DNA of 64,000 nucleotides from Candidatus Eiseniibacteriota bacterium. Its GTDB lineage: Bacteria; Eisenbacteria; RBG-16-71-46; CAIMUX01. Where the stretch lies: NCBI GenBank assembly GCA_020633975.1, contig JACKCR010000002.1, positions 1,240,001-1,304,000 of the forward strand, read 5' to 3'. Each line of letters begins with the position of its first letter. The stretch's first letter is position 1. The position numbers were made by a program, and so were the translations under genes. The notes under the pieces were generated by a model, which was not told where the DNA came from, ran no database searches, and saw only the letters and a program-made list of their open reading frames with translations. Shown piece after piece: positions 37,167 to 46,500 of this stretch.

Positions 37167-38632
37167 ACCTCTCCCAGCTCCTCACGCGAGTCGTGAAACA
37201 CTCCGCGGTGTACGGAATGGCCGACTTCATCGGGAAGGCGGTCGGGTTCCTCCTCATCCCGCTCTACACCCGGAAGCTCTCCCCCGAAGCGTTCGGTCAG
37301 CTCCAGATCCTGCTTCTCTTCCAGACCTTTGGGGTGATGACGTTCGGAATCGGACAGATCGGGACGGTACTGCGCTACCACCCCAAGGCCAGAGACGACG
37401 CGGAGCGTTCCCAGCTCATCCGCGGATCCACCGTGATCGTCGCGACGTCGAGTGCGACGTTCCTGGCTCTCGGCCTCCTGGTCGCGGAACCGCTCTCCGT
37501 CCGGTTCCTGGGTGGTCCGGACCTCACGAACGTGATCCGTCTGTTCCTGGTCGGGATCGTCGCCCGAGTGATCTCCGATCTTCCGCTCACCCTCCTCCGG
37601 ATCGAGGAACGAAGCGCCCGGTACGGGGCGGGCACCCTGCTCCGGTTGCTCCTGTCCCTCTTCCTCGTCGTCTACTTCGTGGTCGTCCGGGAAATGGGCG
37701 TGCTCGGAGTGATCCTGGGCGACGTCATCGCATCCCTGACCCTGTTCGTCACCCTGCTCCCGGTGTTCCGGCGGCATTGGGGAACCGGCAGCGGCCAGCA
37801 CCCGGAGTTCGGAGTGCGATCGTTCCTCTCCTTCGGCTGGCCTTACATGGTGGTCAACCTGGGCGCGTTCGGACTCATCGCCATCGACCGACTCTTCCTC
37901 GCGGGACGAGGGGATATCGTCGAGGCGGGAATCTACTCCCTGGGCGGAAAGCTCGCGTCGCTCGTCAACATCCTCGTGCTCTCCCCATTCACGCTCGTGT
38001 GGGGGCCGCTCAGCTTCCGTCTCGCGGAGGAAGACGACCCGGTGGAGGCCCAGCGGATCTTCTCCCGCCTCTTCACCTACTTCGCATTCGTGCTCTACGT
38101 GCTCGGTCTCGCGCTCTACCTGTTCTCGCCCGAAGCCTTCGCACTGGCCGCTCCGCCCGAGTACGCGAGCGCCGACCGGGTCGTCCCACTTCTCGTGGGA
38201 TCGATGATCGTCTTCGGTTTCTACAAGCACTTCCAGGTCGGCCTCGCGATCACCGGCAAGACGAAGTCGATCGCGACGTCGTTCGTCCTCGCCGCACTCT
38301 GCAACCTCGCGGCGAACGCAGTCCTCGTCCCTCGATACGGGATGATGGGGGCGGCGATTGCCACGTTCTTCTCCTACTTGGTGATGTGCGGGTTCCTCCT
38401 CGGGACCGTCCAGAGGGTGTACCCCGTTCCGTACGAGTGGCGCCGGGTGGTGCCGTGGGCCATCGTCGCGGTCCTTCTCGGCTGGGCTCGCCGGTTCGTC
38501 CCCGAACTCGGCCTCGCCTCCGCGATCGCGGTGAAGGGGATCATTCTCCTCGCCCTCCCGGTCGCGATCTTTCTCTCGCTGCCGCCCACGGAACGGCAGG
38601 CCGCGCGCAAGTGGGTCTCGCAGCTGTGGTAG
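37163..38632 (+). CDS. Wzx-like polysaccharide flippase (MOP superfamily)
   Basis: 489 residues from GTG 37163, overlapping the GT4 stop (GTGA). Twelve to fourteen hydrophobic segments. The start HSAVYGMADFIGKAVGFLLIPLYTRKLSPEAFG is the usual first-helix pattern of O-antigen flippases. Moves undecaprenyl-linked repeat units across the inner membrane. No Wzy polymerase is recognised in the operon. Confidence 0.9.
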   Translation: MNLSQLLTRVVKHSAVYGMADFIGKAVGFLLIPLYTRKLSPEAFGQLQILLLFQTFGVMTFGIGQIGTVLRYHPKARDDAERSQLIRGSTVIVATSSATFLALGLLVAEPLSVRFLGGPDLTNVIRLFLVGIVARVISDLPLTLLRIEERSARYGAGTLLRLLLSLFLVVYFVVVREMGVLGVILGDVIASLTLFVTLLPVFRRHWGTGSGQHPEFGVRSFLSFGWPYMVVNLGAFGLIAIDRLFLAGRGDIVEAGIYSLGGKLASLVNILVLSPFTLVWGPLSFRLAEEDDPVEAQRIFSRLFTYFAFVLYVLGLALYLFSPEAFALAAPPEYASADRVVPLLVGSMIVFGFYKHFQVGLAITGKTKSIATSFVLAALCNLAANAVLVPRYGMMGAAIATFFSYLVMCGFLLGTVQRVYPVPYEWRRVVPWAIVAVLLGWARRFVPELGLASAIAVKGIILLALPVAIFLSLPPTERQAARKWVSQLW

Positions 38633-38643
38633 ATTCGCGCTCC

Positions 38644-39552
38644 ATGTCAGACAGAGATGCCAGAGAGAGTGGCGACACGTCGAAGCGGGTTGCGCCCGGA
38701 ACCCAAACGGGTGCTCGGGGCGCTAGCGGTGGGACGAGTTCGGACGCTGCGAATGGGCCGTCGAGTTCCGCGGATCCCGGTGATGCTGGGGCTCTGGCGG
38801 CGCTTCGGTTCCATGCGCCCGAGGCCTACGACCACTATGGCTCGAACACGTACCTGCAGGAGCGGAACCGGATCCTACTCGAGGTTCTGCCGGAGACTGC
38901 GCGCACGGTGCTCGACGTCGGGTGCGGTCCGGGAATCGTCGGCCACGCGATCGCGTCCACTGGGCGCACCGTGGTGAGTACGGATCTCAGTCGAGCGGCC
39001 CTCGAAGCACGGCCGCCTCTTCCCTATCTCGCCAGCGCCACGCACCTTCCCCATCGCGACCGGTCATTCGACCTCGTCCTCTCGCTCGAGATGCTGGAGC
39101 ACATCCCCGACGAAGTGCTCCGGCCGATCGCGAACGAGATGGCGCGGATTGCGGGCGAGTGGCTCCTGGTCGGCGTTCCCCACCGGGAGAACTTGGCGAG
39201 GAACTTCCTCCTCTGCCCTCGGTGTGGCCTTCGGTTCAACCGGACCGGTCACGTGCAGAGCTTCGACCGGGACCGCCTTGCCGGACTCTTCCCCGAGTTC
39301 CGTCTCGAGTGGAGCCACATCTGTGGACCACCGGTTCGCGACTATCCCGACACGCTCCTCCACCTCCGCCATGACATCGCGCACCGGTTCAGCGAGATGG
39401 CGTCCAGAGGCGGGAACGTCTGCCCGCGCTGCCACGAGACGGAGTTCGCTCCGTTCCGGCACAACCTGCTCTCCTTTGCGCTCGACGGGATCAACAAGGT
39501 GATCAGCAAGCGACGGCCGTACTGGATCCTCGAGCTGCTCCGCCGGGGCTAG
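38644..39552 (+). CDS. SAM-dependent methyltransferase with CPRC zinc knuckles
   Basis: 302 residues from ATG 38644, 11 bp after the flippase stop. The first 50 residues are low-complexity (Ser/Gly/Ala). The class I fold follows: TVLDVGCGPGIVGHAIA (SAM motif I), ATHLPHRDRSFDLVLSLEMLEHI (motif IV region). Unusual additions are two CPRC motifs (LLCPRCGLRFNRTGH and NVCPRCHETEF), about 65 residues apart, which could form one zinc site. Probably methylates a glycan or its lipid carrier; similar enzymes cap O-antigen chains. Last gene of the polysaccharide operon. Confidence 0.88.
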   Translation: MSDRDARESGDTSKRVAPGTQTGARGASGGTSSDAANGPSSSADPGDAGALAALRFHAPEAYDHYGSNTYLQERNRILLEVLPETARTVLDVGCGPGIVGHAIASTGRTVVSTDLSRAALEARPPLPYLASATHLPHRDRSFDLVLSLEMLEHIPDEVLRPIANEMARIAGEWLLVGVPHRENLARNFLLCPRCGLRFNRTGHVQSFDRDRLAGLFPEFRLEWSHICGPPVRDYPDTLLHLRHDIAHRFSEMASRGGNVCPRCHETEFAPFRHNLLSFALDGINKVISKRRPYWILELLRRG

Positions 39553-39576
39553 ATCCGGTTCCGGACGCATCTCCTA

Positions 39577-39697
39577 TTGCGCTCGCGGCGGGGGCTCGAT
39601 CCAGCGGTCGTGCGCTCTCTTCCTTTGCGCTTGCGGCAGAGACTCGATCCAGCGGCTCTCTTCCTCTTGCGCTCGCGGCGGGGACTCGACCCCGGGT
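39577..39697. repeat. Three imperfect direct repeats of about 45 bp
   Basis: Copies start at 39577, 39625 and 39667. The shared core is TTGCGCTCGCGGCGGGG then CTCGATCCAGCGG (third copy diverges after ACTCGACCCC). Spacing 48 and 42 bp. Non-coding and intergenic. Confidence 0.7.
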
Positions 39698-39947
39698 GCC
39701 CTACGCTCTCGAATCGCCGGGGGGCGTGGGTGGGTTGGCAGCGGGGTTGGTGGCCGGACTCATATGTTCGCTTCGGGCACCCGGGATCGAGTCTGCGCCA
39801 TAGAGCTGAAGTGAGATGAGTCGGGCCCCTCGCTCGGGACCAAGTCTTCGGCGCGTTGCTGGGGGTGAGACCATCAGGGCACCCGGAACGTGTCTGCTGC
39901 GTGGTGCTGGGGGGAGATCCTTTGGAACGGTGGGGGCTTTGGAGGTG
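39698..39947. other. Intergenic G-rich region
   Basis: Part of the 452-bp gap between the methyltransferase and the next (minus) gene. The plus strand is rich in runs of four to six G (for example 39908-39914 and 39933-39937), which could form G-quadruplexes. No gene was seen. Confidence 0.4.
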
Positions 39948-39972
39948 GGGGCCTGAACTTGGTTCAGGCCCC
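39948..39972 (-). terminator. Hairpin terminator-like element
   Basis: Eleven-bp perfect stem GGGGCCTGAAC / GTTCAGGCCCC with a 3-nt loop, 33 bp past the stop of the 1137-residue protein. There is no T-tract on either strand, so termination is uncertain. Confidence 0.5.
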
Positions 39973-40004
39973 TTGGGGGTGGACGGATGGGGTGGCCTCT
40001 GCGA

Positions 40005-43000
40005 CTACTTGAGTCGGACCAGGCGGGATGCGGAGCGGTGGCCCATGGCTTCCAACCGCATCCAGTAGGTGCCGCTGGGTACCGAGTGGCCGGCGTCGTC
40101 GGTGCCGTCCCAGACGAGGTCGTGAGGGCCGGCGTGTAGGGTGCCTTGGGCCAAGGTTCGGATTTTCCGGCCTGCCACGTCGTATATCGCGAGTTCGGCG
40201 GGGCCGGTCGTGGCCAGGTCGAAGCGGATCGTGGTCCGTGGGGTGAACGGGTTGGGTGCGCTCGGGTGGAGACGGGTGGCCGCGCTCACGATGTTCGGGT
40301 AGGAAACGCCGACCACGTCGGGGGGCGTGTCCTCACAGAGCCACGGGAGTTGATCGTAGTCCACGTCGTAGATCCATTCGAGAGCTGCTGCCATCTCGTC
40401 GAAGGCCGCCTGGGAGATACTCTCCATGCTCGATACGCAGCGGTCGCCGCTTTGTCCGTCAGGAGTGGAGAGGTGGTGCCAGGAGATGCCGTCGAGCACG
40501 GTGCGGTAGTACTCGTCGTAGCTTCCACCGTTTGGCACGATGTTCTCCGCAACGATCTGCGCGAACTCCGTCTCCGCGAACCCGTCTCCATCGACATAGA
40601 CGCGGTTCCCGACGCCCGGTCCGACGGCGCCGAGTACGTCGAATCGGAACTGCTGCGGGCACCAGTTGCCGTAGGCATCGTACTCGTAGTCACCGGCCGA
40701 GTTCGTCGTACCGTACGCCTCGCCCATGGCCGCGGGGCTCTCGATCCGGACGCAGGTATCGAGGTTTCCTGAATAGTCGGCGTACCATTCGTTCACGAAC
40801 TGCCCACCCATACGAGAGAGTAGCGTGGGCGCCCGAGACTCGAGCGCCTTGGCGATCCCGTCGCCGTTCAGGATCAGCCCCTGCTTGTCGAGGTATCCAT
40901 CGAACGTCAGCCAATCGCTGAAGAGCGTGAAGTCCTCGGGCCACATGAGCTGCGGGACATTCGAAGATCCCGAGTTGACAAGGACTCCTCGGTAGCCAAA
41001 GAGCTGGAGGAGCGTACAACCGTTGTTGTCCCGGCCGTCGCTTCCGCGCGCCATCGGCGCCTTCCAGCTGGACGTTGCGTCGAGGTAGTCGTAGCGGTCG
41101 ACCTCGTAGCCGAGGGAGTCGAACGCAGCCTCGATGAACGGTTGCGCACCGGCGTTGAAGGCGTCGACGTAGAGAAGGCAGGGGTGGCGTAAGCCTTGAC
41201 CGTCGACGGACCGCCAACTGGGAAGGATCTCGAACTCGCTGAAGAAGCCTCCGGTGGTGTCCGGAAGCAGGTAGCGCTGGTTCGGGGAGTTCACGTAGTT
41301 CGCGGTGAGGAAGTACTCCACCTTCGTACCCGGGTAGAGGACGTCGTCCTGGATGATCTCCACCTCGTCGGTGAGCTCTGGCCCTGCTGGGGACCTACCC
41401 CACGACGCCCACGCCTCTTCCTTGAGATAGCTGCAGAACCGGTGCTTGAAGGCGTTCGTACCGAGCTGGGCGGAGTCCATTGGTGCGGCCGCGAACTGGC
41501 CCGCTTCGATGTCGACACCGGCACCCGCGTTCACTCCGTCACGCCAGGTCGTGTACCGACTCCCAGCGAGAGGCCCGGTGCGGGCGACCCGGAACCAGAG
41601 GTTCGCTTCCCAGCTGTTGGACGAACTGGTCACGATCGGACCGGCCACGGTGAGGGAGTCTCCGAGGATGAACGGAGCGGTGTTGCCGAAACCTCCAACG
41701 TTCCGGGTGACGTCCGCGTGGCCGGGCTTGGACGGATCGTTGATGATGCTGGACTGAGCGAATCCATCCTGGAACCTGAGGCCGTTGTCGAAGGCGATGT
41801 AGGGAGCTTCCACCACTCGCGTGAAGCGGATCTGAATGTTGTCGAGAAGCGGCGTGAAGTTCGTCTCGTTCGTGCATTGCTCCGGAGGAATGCCGAAGGC
41901 GTCGCACGAAGCGAAGACCTCGTAGAGGAAGCGGACCTGCTCGGCGTAGTCCGGGATCGGGTTGTCGTTCGTTGTTCCCGAACTCCGAGACTGGAGGCAA
42001 CCCGGGTCCTCCCACACGAAGAACTGGGCCTCCTGACCTACCCGCGGCGACCAGCCGGTGTCCCCCGTGATGTCGCAGGTCCAGGGGTAGTACTGCCACC
42101 CCGGGCGGACGAAGACGCCGTTCGAGCGTGGGAGATCCAAGTACTCCGTCCAGTCGGCGAAGATCTCGAGAGGCCCGGACCCTGGCAGGTCGACGTCGTT
42201 CAGGACGTCGACTGGCGGCGACGCGGCGTAGAGGTGCTGGCCGTACGGATGCTCCTCGTTGTCGTCGTGCATCTCGAGCACGTTGCCTTCGATATCGCAC
42301 TGACAAACGTCTTCGAGGAGGTAGTCCGCCGAGTTGGCGACACCGACGAAGGTGCCGAATCCGGGAAGGATCTCGGCCGACCAGCCTTCGAGATCGACCT
42401 CGAAGCCGTAGGTGGCGACGTCCGTCCCCGTGGGGCCGAACCCGCTCACGGTGACGTCATCGAAAGAGCAGGGACCGTAGGCCGTCACGAAGAGATCGTC
42501 CTCGTCCGACCAGGAGCCGTCGGAGGTCATCTCGAACACGATCCGGAACTCGGTGTCGCCCTGGAAGTCGGCACTCGTCAGAGTGAAATCGTCGACGACA
42601 CCCACTGGCGGACTGGCCGGATGATCCGGTGCGAGCCCGATCTGGGCCGTGTACTCCCGAAGTGGATCGCGCTCGCCGCTCGGGAAGCGTTCCAAGACGA
42701 CGCGTGAGTAGTCGAAGTTCTCTTCGGTGTCGTTGAAGTGCGTCCACTGGAGCGTGACGTCGGACGCACCGTCGTAGGTGTAGGTTGGCGAGGCCAGCCG
42801 TTGATCCCAGGAGTTCCCGTAGCCGAGTCCGGAATCGTAGCAGAGCCCTCGCGCCTCGGTCCCGAACACCCCGATCCATGCGGACCCGTCGCCCGAGAGG
42901 ATCGGTGCAGGTACGTCGTGGTACGGATCGGTGGTCCAACTCGTAGCATCGATCTGGCGGCCAAAAACGCCGTCCTGCTCGGTCCTATCGAGGCCTTCCC

Positions 43001-43418
43001 AGCCCTCGAGCGGATCCGGTCCGCCGTGGTCGAACGTCCAGGTTTCTCCGAGCACGGCAAAGCCGTCGCCGTCGACGTACCCGAAAGAGACCGTGTCTGC
43101 ATACGCCAGCGGCGATCTACTTTGCACACCGCCCGCAGACTGAACGGCACCGTTGGATCGATCCGGCCCGTAGACTACACGCGATGAGGAGGGCATGACT
43201 CCATGCCCAGCGACCGGCGGGCGATCCAGAATCTCCCCCATCGGCGCGCCAAGCGGCGCGAACAGGAGCTTTTCGTCGCGCGTCGGCCGCCCCTCTGCGG
43301 GTTGCGAACAGACACCTAGCACGACGATCGAGCCGAGTGCAATCAGGGAAGGGACGGTGAGTGTAGGAGAAAGGCAACGGAGGTGGGGGGCCCCCCAGAC
43401 CAAAGAACGCCTACGCAT
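40005..43418 (-). CDS. Large secreted protein with FlgD-like C-terminal domain, paralogue 1
   Basis: 1137 residues from ATG 43418 (GGAGC about 6 nt upstream). An N-terminal hydrophobic segment (PSLIALGSIVVLGVCSQPAEG) acts as signal. Next come beta-rich domains with FGYVDGDGFAVLGETWTFDHGGPDPLEGW and a repeated SDGSWSDEDDLF-type loop. At about 690-900 there is a Rossmann-like module (LLYVDAFNAGAQPFIEAAFDSLGYEVDRYDYLDATSSWKAPM region, then GYRGVLVNSGSSN, FSDWLTFDGYLDKQGLILNGDG), reminiscent of class I amidotransferase-like or caspase-like folds. The C-terminal 90 residues are the FlgD-like domain (ELAIYDVAGRKIRTLAQG, tail SRLVRLK). It resembles the next gene along its whole length. Function unknown. 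Confidence 0.85.
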   Translation of the reverse strand: MRRRSLVWGAPHLRCLSPTLTVPSLIALGSIVVLGVCSQPAEGRPTRDEKLLFAPLGAPMGEILDRPPVAGHGVMPSSSRVVYGPDRSNGAVQSAGGVQSRSPLAYADTVSFGYVDGDGFAVLGETWTFDHGGPDPLEGWEGLDRTEQDGVFGRQIDATSWTTDPYHDVPAPILSGDGSAWIGVFGTEARGLCYDSGLGYGNSWDQRLASPTYTYDGASDVTLQWTHFNDTEENFDYSRVVLERFPSGERDPLREYTAQIGLAPDHPASPPVGVVDDFTLTSADFQGDTEFRIVFEMTSDGSWSDEDDLFVTAYGPCSFDDVTVSGFGPTGTDVATYGFEVDLEGWSAEILPGFGTFVGVANSADYLLEDVCQCDIEGNVLEMHDDNEEHPYGQHLYAASPPVDVLNDVDLPGSGPLEIFADWTEYLDLPRSNGVFVRPGWQYYPWTCDITGDTGWSPRVGQEAQFFVWEDPGCLQSRSSGTTNDNPIPDYAEQVRFLYEVFASCDAFGIPPEQCTNETNFTPLLDNIQIRFTRVVEAPYIAFDNGLRFQDGFAQSSIINDPSKPGHADVTRNVGGFGNTAPFILGDSLTVAGPIVTSSSNSWEANLWFRVARTGPLAGSRYTTWRDGVNAGAGVDIEAGQFAAAPMDSAQLGTNAFKHRFCSYLKEEAWASWGRSPAGPELTDEVEIIQDDVLYPGTKVEYFLTANYVNSPNQRYLLPDTTGGFFSEFEILPSWRSVDGQGLRHPCLLYVDAFNAGAQPFIEAAFDSLGYEVDRYDYLDATSSWKAPMARGSDGRDNNGCTLLQLFGYRGVLVNSGSSNVPQLMWPEDFTLFSDWLTFDGYLDKQGLILNGDGIAKALESRAPTLLSRMGGQFVNEWYADYSGNLDTCVRIESPAAMGEAYGTTNSAGDYEYDAYGNWCPQQFRFDVLGAVGPGVGNRVYVDGDGFAETEFAQIVAENIVPNGGSYDEYYRTVLDGISWHHLSTPDGQSGDRCVSSMESISQAAFDEMAAALEWIYDVDYDQLPWLCEDTPPDVVGVSYPNIVSAATRLHPSAPNPFTPRTTIRFDLATTGPAELAIYDVAGRKIRTLAQGTLHAGPHDLVWDGTDDAGHSVPSGTYWMRLEAMGHRSASRLVRLK

Positions 43419-43501
43419 ATCTAGCTCCGTTCTCGGGGGTGGTAGGCGGATTGTACAACAACCCGAAGCCGTTCGGAAGCCTCAACTCGGATCTTCGTCG
43501 T

Positions 43502-46500
43502 CTACTTCACACGCACCAACCGAGATGCCGACCGGTGCCCCATCGTCTCGAGTCGCGTCCAGTACGTACCGCTCGCCACCGAGCGTCCGTCGTCGTCCGT
43601 TCCGTCCCAGACGACATCATGGGCACCGGCATCGAAGATACCCTTCGACAGAGTCCGGATCTTGCGTCCAGACACGTCGTAGACGAAAAGCTCCGCGGCT
43701 CCGGACGTGGCCAGATGGAAACGGATCGTCGTCCTCGGGTTGAACGGGTTCGGACTTCCCGGATAGAGCCGGATGGAGGCTCCGTACCCCACTCCACCAT
43801 CGATCCCCGAAATCGGGATCGGATCACAAAACCCGATCTGCTCGAAATCGACCTCATAGATCCATTCCAACGCGGAGGCGATCTCTCCGAACGCCGCCCG
43901 GCTCACGTTTTCCAAACTCGGCACGCACCGATCTCCCCCGCTTCCATCTGGCGACACGAGATGATGCCAAGACACTCCGTCCAGCACGGTCCGATAGTTC
44001 TCGAGGTACGAGTCTCCCGACGGAATGATGTTCTCGTTCACGATCTGAGCGTATTCGGTCTCCATGAGGCCATCGCGATCGAGGTAGCTTCGGTTGCCGA
44101 CACCTGTGCCGACCGCACCAAGGACATCGAACCGGAGCTGCTGAGGACACCAGTTGCCATAGGCGTCACACTCGTAATCCCAGGCGGAGTTGACCGTCCC
44201 GTAGGCCCCGGGCCCTCCCGACGGACTCTCGATCCCCACACAGGCGTCCGTGTTGCCGGTGAGCTGCGAATAGCTGTCACCAAGGAGCGAGGCTCCCATC
44301 CGCGAAAGCAACGCGCCACCGTCCGCATCCAGCGCGAGCGCCATCCCGTCTCCATTGAGGAGCAACCCTTGACGTGTGTAGGAACCGCCGTTGGCCACCA
44401 CGGTCAGCCAGTCGCTGAGAAGCGTGTAGTCCTCCGGCCAAAGGATCGACGAGACGTTCGACGATCCTGTATTCACGAGGACTCCCCGATACTGGAGGAG
44501 CTGGGTCAACACACACCCATTGTTGGATGTGGACGACTGCCCACGTGCCATCGGAGCCTTCCAACTCGACGTCGCATCCAGGTAGTCGTACCGATCCGGG
44601 TCATAACCGAGTGAATCGAACGCGGCCTGGAGGAACGGTTGGGCGCCGCCGTTGAACGCGTCGACATAGAGTAGACACGGGTACTTGAAGTCCCCGCCCA
44701 CCTCACGCCAGCCCGGAAGGATCTCGAACTCGGCGAAGAAGCCGCCGGTCGTATCGGGGAGCAGAAATCGGTCCGTTGGCGTATCGAGGTAGTTCGCCGT
44801 GACGAAGTACTCGATCTGTGTCCCGGGATAGAGTACGTCGTCCTGGATGATCTCGACCGCGTCGGAGAGTTCCGGACCGGAGGCAGGCCGCCCCCACGCG
44901 GCCCAGTCCTCCTCCTTGAGATAGGAACAGAATCGATTCTTCCACGCGTTCGTACCGCTTTGCGCCGAATCCATCGAAGCGCGAGCGAACTCGCCGGCCT
45001 CGATGTCGACGCCTGCAGCGAGGTTCGCCTGATCCCGCCAGTCGCGATAGCGAGCGCGGTCCTCTGAACAGGGGCCCTTCCGAGCGACTCGGAACCAGAG
45101 ATCAGACTCCCACCGACCGTCGAGGTCACTGACCACCGGCCCCGAGATCCCGAGGGAATCTCCCAGCACGAAGGGTGGGGTGTTCCCGAAGCCGCCGACG
45201 TTCCGGGTCACGTCCGCTCGGCCTGACAAACAGGGATCGTTCTCGAAAGCAGACTGGGAGAACCCGTCCTGGAACTGGAGCCCGTCCACGATCGAGACAG
45301 TTGGGGCGTGCGGCACCTGCGTGAACCGCACCTGGAGGTCGTCCAAGATCGGAGTGAAGTTCGTCTCACCTGAGCAGTCCGTCACTCCGAAAGCCTCGCA
45401 AGAAGAGTAGAGTTCGTAGAGAAAGCGAACCTGCTCGATGCCCTGCGGGACGGGATCGAGCCCGGCCGTAGCGAAGTCGCGGAGGGCAAGACACGCGGGT
45501 CCAGGCTCGAAGGAGAAAGTGCTCGTACCGACGCGCGGGGACCAGCCCGCCTCCCCGCTGACGTCACAGATCCAAGGGAAGTACTGCCACCCGGGACGGA
45601 AGAAGACGCCGTTGGCGCGCGGCAGCTCGACGTACTGGGTCCAGTCCGCGAACACGAGGAGATCACCGTCGCCGGCGAACGCCACGTCATTGAGCACGTC
45701 GACCGGTGGAGACACCGCATAGAGTCGCTGACCGTCCGGGTGTTCGCGCTGGTCGTCGTGCATCTCGAGCACGTTGCCGGTCATCGAGCACGGACAGTCG
45801 CCCTGGATCGTATAGGCTCCGACGTTCGCGACACCGACGCTCGTCCCGAGGCCGGGCACCGGTTCTGCAGTCCAACCTTCGAGGTCCGATTCGAACCCGT
45901 AGGTCGCAGATCCTGCGCCCCCGGCTCCAAACCCGCTCACCGCGACATCATCGAGTCCGAACGGTCCGTATGCCGTCTCGTAGAAGCCGTCCTCGTCCGA
46001 CCAGGATCCGTCCGACGTCATCTCGAACGCGATGCGGAACTCAGTGTCCCCAGCGAACGAAGAGGCGGTGAGAACGACTCCGTCCATTACCCCCACGGGT
46101 GGACTGGCAGGATGATCTCCGGAGAGGCCGGCCTGCCCGGTGTACGCGCGTACCTCGTCCCGTTCCCCACTGGGAAGCCGCTCGAGGTAGACCCGCGTGT
46201 GGTCGAAGGTGAGTTCGCTGTCCACGAAGTAGGTCCATCCGACCGTCACATCCGACTCACCGTCGTGCGCGAACATCGGCGAGACCAGGCGCTGCGCCCA
46301 CTTGTTCCCATATCCGGGCCCGGGAGAGAAGCAGAGTTCCCGCGCGACCGATCCCGTGGCCCCGATCCAGGCCGAGCCGCTACCCGAAAGGATCGGCGCC
46401 GGGACGTCGTTGTAAGGATCTACGGTCCAGGTCGCGCTGCTGATCTGTTGTACGTAGGTGCCGGTCTGCGCGGTGACGTCGAGGGACGTCCACCCCTCGA

